Shown: piece by piece, positions 47,701-59,700 of the stretch
Numbering within the stretch: the stretch's first letter is position 1
Layout: each line of letters begins with the position of its first letter
Source: Caprimulgus europaeus
Lineage: Eukaryota > Chordata > Aves > Caprimulgiformes > Caprimulgidae
NCBI GenBank assembly: GCA_907165065.1
Contig: OU015525.1
Coordinates: 46,425,037 to 46,489,036 of the forward strand
Direction: 5' to 3'
Length of the DNA: 64,000 bases
Translations under genes and position numbers: made by a program
The notes under the pieces: generated by a model
Seen by the model: only the letters and a program-made list of their open reading frames with translations
Told to the model about the DNA's origin: nothing
Database searches by the model: none

Positions 47701-50700
47701 GCTCTATTTAGCTCTAACAGTTAATCTTACTGAGCAGCTTCCATGATAGCTGCATACTTTTTTCAGTATTTCTTGGCGAAGAGGAATGCTTGCTTTGAAT
47801 GTTAGTGGAACAGTGAATCTTGTTATTTGGAAAGTAGGATGTGAAACCGAGTTACATGTGGCAGAAAGGAAGCAGCCTCACTTTTCTTAACTGTACTTTG
47901 GGTAAGGCAGAAGCAATGCAGTTTTTGTTCCTACTTCATTAATAGAAATTAAGACGAGAAGGGAAGACTTTATGGAGCATGTCTTGCTCTATTTATTAAA
48001 ATTATGACTTTGAATTTAAATATTTGTATTTATAGGTATCCACCAGAAGCACCAGAGCTTCAAATCCGGAAAATGGCAGACTTGTGCTTTTTGGTGCAAC
48101 ACTATGAACTTGCATATAGCTGTTACCATACAGCAAAGAAAGACTTCTTAAATGATCAGGCAATGCTTTATGCAGCTGGAGCACTGGTTGGTACTTCACA
48201 TAACATAAACATTCTGTGAACTTTTCCTAATAATCTCTGATATTTGTCTGAAGGTAACAAAATGCAGTCTCTTCCTTCCACCTCCAAATTTATAAGGGTC
48301 TTGACAAATTTGTTGCATATCTCTTAGCAAATCATAAAGTATTCTCAAATATACTGGCTGCTGTTTTATGGAGGGAATAAAGGTGTGAATAAAAATTGAG
48401 GAGTAATTCTTAATGTGAAATATTGAAAGGAGAATACCTAGAATGCAACCTCCAGCAAAATGGATCTTTAAACTTGTAATCTGATAACTCAAAAACAGGT
48501 GTGAAATAATTTTGTAGTCTCTCTTTTAGACTTTGGCAAAATACTTATTTGCTAGGAAGTTAAGAGTATGTCACTACAAATATGGTATTGTACAATTTTT
48601 TTTTTTTATTAAGACTCTTGAGGGATAGTTTGAGTATGTTACTGCTGACCTTCACTGTAAACATATACTCATTAATTGGTTTTGAGAGTTAAGATATGTG
48701 ACTAAAATTTTTAGCTAGTGTTCCCATTTATCTTACTGGAAATTTTAAGAAGCTTGTTTTAAAAATTTTTAGAAGCTGTTTTGTAGACTTTAGTCTGGTT
48801 AACTTGGTTAAATTTAAAACTTTACTTTGTAGCGCTATGGAAGCATTCTTGTAGATTGTCCCATCTTCATGTAAAACCTTTACATAAATGTGTATTTCTG
48901 CAGTACAGATAGTTGCTCTGAATTTGGATAATCTGAAGTTATCATAATTTCTTAATTAATGCTTTGTAGAAGTCTTAATTATGAATTTTTGCAACCTTTG
49001 CTTACTGCAGAAAAACTTTCCTATCCTATCTTCACCCCATAAGGAAAGAAGTAAAATTTTAATGCCTGTTTACTAGAGCTTCTGTGGAAGCTGAGAATGC
49101 AGCTTAACCACTTAAGCAAAGCTCAGAAAACAGTCCTCATCTTAAGATACACAGTAACGCTACTTTATCAGAAAGATTGTTCCTGGAATAGGGAATTTTC
49201 TTGGATTTGTAAAGCAGTGCTGAATCAATGCTTCTGCATGGCTTTGTGGGTATCAGCTGAAAACGCTTCTCTTGCTGCTGTCTGGTTAATTGCAAACAGA
49301 GCGATAAATAGGCTATTCTCTTAAACCTTTTATTAGTTTCAGTGCGTTGGATACACTTTTATATGCCAGTAACTGATGAAGATCTTGAACTAATAGCTGT
49401 TGAAAAATGTTGCTCACCATTTTGAGGTTTACAATTTGTTGAAAAAACTGCAGTGACAATACTGAATTTCTCTTGTAGGAAATGGCAGCAGTATCAGCTT
49501 TTCTTCAGCCTGGAGCTCCTAGACCGTACCCTGCTCATTATATGGAAACAGCAATTCAGACCTATCGAGATATCTGCAAGTATGTTGTTTACTTTTGTAC
49601 TGATCCAGTGAAAGTTAAAAGACCCAGTGACTTAACTTTCTTCCCCTGCACAGTTACAGTGCTGGCTGCATAAAAGTTCGCAGAATTATTGTAACTCTTC
49701 AAAGAGTAAGATATTTTAGTTTATCTAGTATAACATGGAAGGTGATCTATGCTGTTCTTTGAGCAGAGTGCTTATTGAGCTTGTGCATTGGATTTACCTG
49801 TTAAGGTTTTGGTAGTGGAGTGACTGCAAAGATGACTTCTGTGAGAAGGCAGCAGGATCTGCTCCCATGTTGAACAGACCCAGTTTTCATCCACCCCCAA
49901 AATGGACCTACTGCTGCCCAAAGCTGAGCCTGGTGCTGGTGGCATCTCTGTGATACCATACTTAGGCTGAAAGTCACTGCACAACAGCTGTGAGAAGGGT
50001 GAGAAAATGACAGAAACAGCCCTTCAGACACCAAGGTCAATGTGGAAGGAAGGGGAGGAGGTGCTTCCCTGCAGCCTGTGGAGAAGACCATGATAAAGCA
50101 GGTTGTCCCTGTGCAGCCCATGGAGGACCACAGTGGAGCAGGGCTCCACACTGCAGCCTGTGGAGGACCCAGTGCCAGAGCAGGTTCCTGAAGGAAGCTG
50201 CAGCATGTGGAGAGCCTGTGTCAGAGCAGGTTCCTGGCAGAAGCTGGGACCCGTGAGGAACCCACACTGGAACAGCCTGCTCCTGAATGACTGTACTCCA
50301 TAGTAAGAACCATACTGGAGCAGTTCTTGGAGAACTTTTATCTGTGGGGGGAACCCTATGCTGAGCAGGGGAAGAGTGTGAAGGGGAAAGAGTGGCAGAT
50401 GTGAAGTGTTATGAGCTGACCACAACTCCTTTTCCCTATCCCACTTTGAGGGAGGAGGAGGTAGAGGATTTGGGAGTGAGGCTGAGCCTGGGATGAAGGA
50501 GGAGTCATGGGAAGGTGTTTTAGTTTTGGTTTTATTTATCACCATCCTATTCTGTTATTAATTGGCAATAAATTAATTTCATCTTCCTCAAACCAAGTCT
50601 TTCTCGCCTGTGATAATAATTGGTGAGTGATCTCCCTGTCCTTGTCTCAGCACATGAGCTTTTAAATCTAATTTTCTCCCCAACTTGCTGAGGAGGGGAT

Positions 50701-53700
50701 GTGAAAGAGCACTAGGTGGGCACTTGGTACGCACCAAGGTTAACCCAGCACGATTTGCTTCTGGCTGTTGGACTTCTTGTTTATCAGATCACTTAGTTGG
50801 TTGGATCATTTTAGTTGATATTTTAATAAATACAATACTGTCCTCAAAAATGCTGTCTACCTTTAACTTTCAGAAAGTTGCTGTTATAGTGATAAGACGC
50901 TTAATGTGTCAATCTGTATGTGGCTATTTTGCAGGGGCTGAACTTTCATATATTTTACTTCAAGAAGGATAAACAACACAACATCAATCTGATATGATAT
51001 TGAGAATATTGTCAGATTTGAGGTGAAAAGTTTTCCATGTTTTATTCTGATAAATATTAATACATGTATGTTTTTGCTTTAGGAACATGGTTCTGGCTGA
51101 ACGATGTGTGCTGCTTAGTGCTGAAATCTTAAAAAGTCAAAGCAAGTATTCAGAGGCAGCTGCTCTTCTGATTCGTTTAACCAGTGAGGTAAAACACCTA
51201 ATAATAGCTTTTTCCACTCTTGCCCCCTCCACCTCCCCCATATTTGTTTACTTACCTAAGAACTTCTAGGTTATATTCTAATTCTTGTCCTGTGGTATTT
51301 TCTAGCCAAAAGTAGCAAATGAGACTGTATAAAGCATAAAGGAAACCATTTACTCTGCAAGTGAAGAAACTAGTACTGTTACTCTTTCTTTCTAGTCAAG
51401 TTACTTCCTTGACTTATTTAAACATGCTAAATGTGCATTTGTTATCTTTGGCTTTATAAGTAATTTTCTTTGACATCTGCTTAGCTCTTGTATGGCATAC
51501 TTTCACTTTAAGCACTCATGGGTTAATAGTATTAGCATATGTGGTGGTTTCACTTGACTGGTAGCCAAACAGCTGCTCACTCACTCCCACCCTGACAGGG
51601 AATAGGGGAGGGAGTTGAAGGAGTAAGGGCAAGGAGACTCTTAGGTTGACATAAGAACAATTTAATAATTGAAGCAAAATAAAACTTAAATGAATAATGA
51701 TGATAATAACATATACAAATGAATGATATGCAGTGCAGTTGCTCACCACCTGCCAACAGAGCCTGGCCCATTCTCAGATAACGATCCTGGGGGAGAGACA
51801 ATCCCGAAACTAATACGGCAATCCCTGAAGAGCAAGAGCCAGAGAGAGTACCCCTGCAAGAGAGAGACACTCATTGATACACTGAACATGATGTTATATG
51901 ATATGGAATATCCCACTGGTATATCCGAATGCCTATCTAGCTTATTAATTTAAATATTCCTTACTCCTCGTAGACCTTGCACTTGTAGACTAGCAAAACA
52001 CCAAGTCCTTTGACTTCCAGTGAGAATTTAAAACAGTATGTTATCAATGTTCTTCTCATAACAAATCCCAGGCTGAAACCAAAACACAGCACTATTACAG
52101 CTACTAAAAAGAAACCCAGCTCTGTCCCAGCTAAAAACCAGGACAGCATGGCTTGCCATAGCCATAATGTATACTATCCCACATGTAATCAGAAGTTCTC
52201 TATAGTTTAACTAAGGCATTACTGTAGTTCAGCTGTTATGAATTATTAGAATCTTACTATGTAAGTGAAAGCTAGTCTGAACACTTTTGTAATTTTAATT
52301 GGTGGAAATTACGTGTGGAGTTGACTTCTAACAGCCCAGAAAGGGTCTTGCTTGAAAAGAAACAAATGTAATACCAGTAATAGTATAGCATCTTCTGTGT
52401 AGTTTGACAGAAAAGTCTTAACTGGCAGTTAGTTCTGGCTTTGTGGCCAGCTGCACCAAATATGATGCTTCAGAGACTTTTCCTGGGACAGGTTAAGCAT
52501 GGAATAAATTTGCTTAGTTCTGTAAGTTTCTCTCTCAAGTGTCTTTGTAGCTTCATTCTTACCCTTTCAACTTAAGCTTGCTACCAGAATTTATGTGAAC
52601 AGTCCTTCCTTATTTAAGCAAGGAATTTAAATACTATTGGTTCTGCACAGTCATTTTACAACTTAAAATCATATGCAGTATTCTTGTGGTGCCTTTTGGT
52701 AGTTGCAAGGAAAATCTTCATAGGTTACTTTATAGGTGTCTTGGACTATATTTGTAGTCCAGACACATACTTCGACGTCACTGATAGCATGGTATTCAAT
52801 TGTGATAAAATCAAGAGGTTCTATTCTAATTGGTAATAAAGCTGTGTCTCAGCATGAGAAGGGAATAATAATAAATAAGTGCACATAATTAAGAAGTCAT
52901 CCTAGTTCTTGTGATACGAATTCATTAAGTTCCATTGCTCCCTCTATTATTCCTTCATTCTGTTAAAGCTCTTACTTTTTGTTTCTAGCCTTAGTATCTG
53001 CAGGGGGAGGGAGGGGAAAAGGTAGCAGGGTGCTTCAGAGGTAATGGTATTAGAAACTGTAGCCTGAGTAACTGAAAAGGCAGAAAATATTTATTTTGTC
53101 ACTCATACTGAAACAAGTTGATACATAAATCCCTCCACTGGAAAAAATACCACTGTGTTTGGTATTTAATGCTATACGTGCGAGAAAGTGAAAAATACTT
53201 TCACTCTTTTTATATGCACACATATACATATAATATTTGTATATAAAAGAATCTTCAGCTTCACAGCACTGTTGCAGCTCACTGTACCTGTCAGTATTAA
53301 AACAAGGCCACTGTTATCTTTATGTTTGTATTCACCTTTGAGGCTAAATCTCCTTTTTGCTTTTAAATAGGATTCAGATCTTCGCAGTGCACTTCTGTTG
53401 GAGCAAGCGGCCCATTGCTTTATAAACATGAAAAGTCCTATGGTTAGGAAGTTTGCATTTCATATGATACTGGCTGGCCATAGGTTTAGTAAAGCAGGCC
53501 AGGTAAGTATTATCCTTCTGCGTGGAAAATAAAAACCATATTAAATGTATCATTAGTCTGGAAAAGTTGCTTAGCTTCTGATATTTTTGTATTAGTCAGA
53601 AGTATTCACCTGTGTGATCTTCTGAAAACTACTTCTGCGTTGATCAATGTAGTCTTTTACTTTTGTATTTGAAGTAATGCTGAAGATCACTGAAACTTAA

Positions 53701-56700
53701 GTGGTGTGTGTTTTAATTTCTGGATCTCAATTTTATATACACTGAAATAAAAAGCTTTTTATTTTGGTAAAGGAGTATTTTTACTCTTGAGATGAGCGAG
53801 TTGCAGGAGTTACGGATTTGTTAAACTCTTAATTTATTAGAATAATAGGAAAATTTAGATAACTGATTTTCCTGGTGCCTTAGCCACATGTTTTTTAGTG
53901 GAGGTGCAAGTGTATGAGCAGTTACTAAGAGACAAAGTAAAGCATCTTTTTATGGCTGCTTAGACTTAAGTAGCAATTAAACCAATACAAATCAGATTGT
54001 TTTTACTTCTGTTCATATTACTGTGTAGGCAGCTCTAACTGTGGTAAATAAAGTTTGTTGAATGTAACTTGTGTGCTTTATTTCTCCCTCAGCTGTGGGA
54101 TAGACATTTTAAAGGTAGCTTATCTTTGATTCCTGCTAAGGTTAGTCACTGGAGTTCAGTTGAGCAGCTGTCCCTGAATACAGTCGATTTCAGTTTACTG
54201 ATAAGCTGCAAACCTGTGATAGAAATAAACTTATATTGCAAATCAACAATCCAAGAGACCCCAGGCATGAGAGTTCTCTCTGAAGCAAAGCCTTGTGGTC
54301 TTGGGAGGGTGTTCTTCCACCCCACCCAGTCTTGTCCTTATCATCCTGGTAAGGACCAAAGAAAATATTGTTGTACTCTTGGCTCTGTATTTAAAATCAC
54401 AGATGTGAAGAAGTGTTCTTCCCAACCCCCCGCCTTGGCTTTCTTCATGTGGTAGTTTCCCTGTCTTTTTTTTATGATGATACAGTACTGAGAGGGAGCT
54501 ATTTATCAGTGTTGGTTTTATTTATTCTTTCATATCTCACTCCTCTGCCTTGAAAAGTGCATGCATTTTGTGAAGCTTTGTCTTCGTGTAACTGCGGTCT
54601 TGTAATTTGTATCTGATTCTTGTAGGGATTCTGATTTCCAAGGAATGCTTTTTCAGTGTTACAGTAAATATAGGTTGTTTTTTTTGTTTGGTTGGTTGTT
54701 TTTTTTCCCCCCCATATCCTTAGAGGCACCAAAATATTAAATGCTACTGAAGAGAAGTCAGCCAGGCTGCTCAGCTGCATATTGTAATACCATATTTTAA
54801 AGTCAGTAATGTCTGCTGATGTTAAGGATATACTGCTTCTACTCTGCTGTCATCATCATACCAATCTGAAAAAATCTTAGATTTTTTTCCCCCCCCCCAT
54901 TACTGCTGTAAATGGGGGGGAATGTTGTTCCCCTTTTTTTAGAAGCTAAGACTTGCCTGTACAGTGAATGCCTATGCAGATGTTCAGTACCTAGACTTGG
55001 GATTGAATGCCCAGGTCCTGATGTATGTATAGGAAAGGAACTGTGGAGCTGGTTGGGAGCAGGGCACTATCTCCCAGTGGCTGATGCGACTGGTAATTTT
55101 GTCTTGTATGTACTGTAGGACTGTGTTTTGTTGGTTTACTTGGCAGGGGTTTTATCCCAAGTGTGTCTACTGAACAACAATTGACTGGAAGTGTCACACT
55201 GAAAGTTCAGTTATGGAAGTGAAAGGAAATGTGCTAAACCGAGCTTACATCCTGAGGCTTGGCGGTAGGGCTCTGTAGACTTTAGCAGTCAGCACTAAAG
55301 CAATGCAGAACAGTGTTTTAAAACTAGTCTTCTGTTATTTGCTCTTTTAACTTATGCCTGTTACACTAGTCTTTGAAAACATGAACGTAATCTGCAGGCT
55401 AGCCTCTGTACTGTAGGAACCAACACTTCTATGCTTAGACTAATGTTGACTGGATGCTCTGAGGTATAGTTCTGCAGGCATTGCACTTAGCATAGTGAGG
55501 GTGGTGATAAAAACTGCAGTAACTTTTCTGATTTACTGTTCAAACTTCCTAATATTACAATTACAATGAGTGGTTAATAATTTTGTTTGTTTTTTCTTGC
55601 AGAAAAAACATGCCTTACGTTGCTACTGTCAAGCCATGCAGGTTTATAAAGGGAAAGGCTGGTCTCTTGCAGAAGACCATATTAACTTCACTATTGGTCG
55701 CCAGTCCTTTACACTTCGTCAGCTTGATAATGCTGTGTCTGCCTTCAGGCATATTTTGATCAATGATAGTAAACAACCTCCAGCTCAGCAAGGAGCTTTT
55801 TTAAGAGAATATCTTTATGTCTATAAGGTAAATGACTTTTCATTATCTTAATTCCTTGAGTAATCAGTAATTTTATTGCTATTAATTTTCTTTGAAGTCA
55901 TTAAATTATTTTCTGACTTGCCTACTTTGTTCCAAGGTTGTTTTTTATGTAGTTGATGTGTTCATTTTTTTACTTCAGGCTTCAGAAAACCAAATATGTT
56001 GCATCTTGTGTGTGTGTTAAGTGTACTTCCATTGATGGTTATTAGTATGAGTCTTTGTGTTTTTATTTACAGTAAAATGAACTTTTCCTTTTAAGGGGAA
56101 TGGCTGAACTGCAGCTTTGTTTTTTTTGAGGAAGTGGATCTGTTTTGTTTTGATCAATTTATGATTTTTGATGCTTTTGATAATAAACATTTAATAAAGA
56201 CTAGGTAGCTCTGTCACCTTCTCAGCTTGCAGCTGTAGAGTTACTTACTGTCTTTTAAAGCTTGTAAACAGAATTTCTGTAGCGTTTGCTAAGTTATCGT
56301 AGACCTTACTCAAGATTGGTGTTTGAGTCCACAGCTGAGCTGTGGTAAGTCTTGTGTAATGGTGGTGGTGTAGTGAATGTAGTTTATCAAATTCTGAGTT
56401 AGAGTCAACAGCCACGCAGCCACAACATGATTAGATTGCTGGGATAAATAATTACTCTCCTTTTTCCATAAAGACTTAATGAATGCTGAACTCTTACTGA
56501 AGAAAATACTACTACACTCTGTCAAAGCAGAAGAAACTATCAAAATGGTTGATTGAAATTATTCATTCCGTCTGAAAAATACTACCTATTCAAATATTAA
56601 GTGCCTATAACTTGGCTTCCTAATTCAGTCATTGGTAAGGTACAGCATGGACATCGTGTTTTTACATAATGGCTTGACACTCTGTTTTTCCTCCTTTGCT

Positions 56701-59700
56701 CCAGAACGCAACGCAGTTGTCACCTGATGGTCCCTTACCACAGCTTCCTTTACCATATATTAACAGCTCCGCAACCCGTGTTTTCTTTGGGCATGATCGA
56801 AGACCAGCAGAAGGTTAGAAAACTTTATGTAAATAAATTGACTCCCTTATTTATGGAACCAAAATATATGCAAGAGTTGGTGTAGTTAAAAAAAACCCCC
56901 AAAATAAAAAAAACCAACCGAACAAAAAAGCCCCACAGAACTATCATTATGTAAAATTAATGTGACAAATTTACTTCTTAAGTTCTTAAAATAAATGCTG
57001 AAGCTTACTGTCTACTTGCTAGATGTTTTCAGACTTCCTCTGTAAATATGAAATCCGCTTTTGTGGATGTGCTGAATTCCACTGTTTTTCATAACTGGAA
57101 AGCTTCAATGCAAATCTGTAAAGAACTTCATGACAGGCTTTATTAATGACTGTTAAAAATCAGCTTTATATTTAACTTTCTCTTGGATGAAATGTTTGAA
57201 ACACTGTAATGTAAAGTAAGCTGAGTGGGAATTCTTATATAAACCAGGGCTGTACTGTGGGGCTGTAGTCTGTCATAAAGTAAAAATAATCTGTAAGCTG
57301 AGTATACCATGTAGCATGCCAAATATCTTGGAGTTCCAGAATTTGGAAATAGATATATGCTCAAATGATTCTCAGTATTCCATATGTGTATCTCAAAATG
57401 TCTTGAAATTCACTGACTTAAATAAATTGTAACATAAAAATGACAGTAACTGATAGTTTAAAATATTTTAACAATACTTTTCCAATTGCCATTGGAGCCC
57501 TCTGTTGCAACCGTTGCATGGCACTGTTCTCGTCTTTTAAGATTGCCTTACTCAACCTAGGTGAAAAGCAGGCAGCTACGCACGTAAGTTTGGATCAAGA
57601 GTATGACTCGGAATCATCACAACAGTGGAAGGAACTTGAGGAGCAGGTTGTTTCTGTGATAAATAAAGGAATAATACCTTCAAACTTCCAACCAGCACAA
57701 TTCTGTTTAAATCGCTACTCTGATAACTCCAGATTTCCGCTTGCTGTGATAGAAGGTAAAATTAAGATTTATACACTTCAGAAATAAAACGAGTTAGATC
57801 AATTTGTGCACGTTCTGTGTTATTGTAGATTTAAACCAATGTTCTTGTGCAAGTTATCTGCACAAAAATGCTTTGATTTAGGTGAAACTTCATATTGTGG
57901 TGAGGATAGCCTGTTATTATTCTTGCACTTTTTTAATAGAACCAATAACTGTAGAAGTGTCTTTCCGAAACCCGCTGAAAGTTCCACTTCTTTTGACTGA
58001 TCTTTCATTGCTGTGGAAGTTTCAACCTAAAGACTTCAATGCAAAGCATGATGGAGAAACAAAAGAGCTGGTAAGGAAAGCTTAATCTTTTTTCAGCCAA
58101 TCCAAGCAGCTATAGTTATGGAATATATATTAACTGAAGTCTTCAAAATTCTGTAGTATGAAAGCAACTGATTTAAGTGTAATTTTTTTTTTTTAATGGG
58201 GGCGGGGAGGGTGGGAGCAAAAAACACTGAATTTTGCTATGCATTGTTTAGACTTTCCTAGATCCATGGGGCACAAAGCAGCCAAGGTAACAGATGTACT
58301 GTAACGAGTATTGTAATGCTTAATGCCAAGCACAATACTTATTTCATTGTGTGTGTACTTATCATCCATATTGAGTCACACGAGCATTGACCAGCAGAAA
58401 TTACTTGCAATGTCAATAGGTATATTATTGAATACCTCTTTCTTACTTGAGCTACCGTATGTAGTGAAATGTGTGTTCTGAAAAACTGTGCTGGTATGAC
58501 ATCAGAACATCTTGGTGTCTCAATTAGAAGAAAATGGTAAATTTATTGTATTAAAAATTAATGTTTTGAATACTTTAGATAAACTAAACAGTAGTAAGTA
58601 GTTCAACACTTCAACTGATTCTGCCAAAACTTCCCTCTGAAGGAGTGTTCTCACATTCATATATTAAAAGTTTTAATATGTTCTAATACTGAATATTACA
58701 ACAAATTCCTTAATAATTTAGATTCCTGGCCAAAAGCATTTGGAACATGGTGATCTCTAAAGGTGCTATGTTTTCCAGAGTTATAAATGTGGTTTCATGT
58801 AAATAAGTCTCAAGGATTACCGTGTGCTTTCCCTTCTGATCTGGTCTGAACTGCTACTTTAATGATACAATAAATACTTCTGTGAGTATCAGTGAAATTG
58901 ATTGGGAATGGTTCCAATTTTTAGTGATAATTCTTACATTTCTCTCAAGTAAATGTTTACTGAGCTTTCTAGTTGCTGCTTTAATTCAGAAAGCCCAAGA
59001 AACCGGGTATGCAACAGCTGCTGGTCCTAACTATCTGCAGTTTTTTATGCTTTTTTTTTTTTCTCCTTGAAAACCTTAGGAAAGGTGTGGGAAGTATTAT
59101 TGCCATATTTATGAATATTTATGGCACTCCTTCTGCCTAAGTGTAATAGTAAGTGAAAAACAATTTCTTATTTTCAGGGAACATGCGATGATGATATGAT
59201 AGGAACTGAAGCAATAGCAGAATTTTTAATTAATAGCGAGGAGACGAAAGTGGTAAGTACTGTCTTTTAAAAATTTTTTCAGTCTAGAACTTTAGTGTGG
59301 AATTCAGACCTATGATCTGAACTTAATGCTGAACTTACAGAAGACATAACTGATATATGAAGTACTGGATCTTCTGAATCTTGTCAGTGTGTATAAATAC
59401 CTGAAGGGAGTATGTGACAGGACAAGAGGCAATGAGCACAAAGTGAAACATGGGAGGCTCCATCTGAACATCAGGAAACCCTTTTTTCTTTTTTTTTTTT
59501 TTTTAACTGGGATGGTGACTGAGCACTGGTAACAGGCTGCCCAGAGAGATTGTGGAGTCTCCATCCTTGGAGCTATGAAAAGCCATTTGGATGTAGTCCT
59601 GGGCAACTGGATCTGGGTGGCCCTACCTGAGCAGGCAAATCGGACAAGATGACCTCCAGAGGTCCTTTCCAACTTCAACCATTCTGTGATTCTGCCTCTG

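Noticed and set aside
49801..50545. Overlapping frames of 76-173 codons within intron 10
   Set aside because: They fall inside the solo LTR and reflect its internal degenerate repeats.
58991..59070. TTTAATTCAG followed by an open stretch (KAQETGYATAAGPNY) as an additional TRAPPC8 exon
   Set aside because: No usable donor follows before a stop codon, and the human protein has no counterpart between exons 16 and 17.
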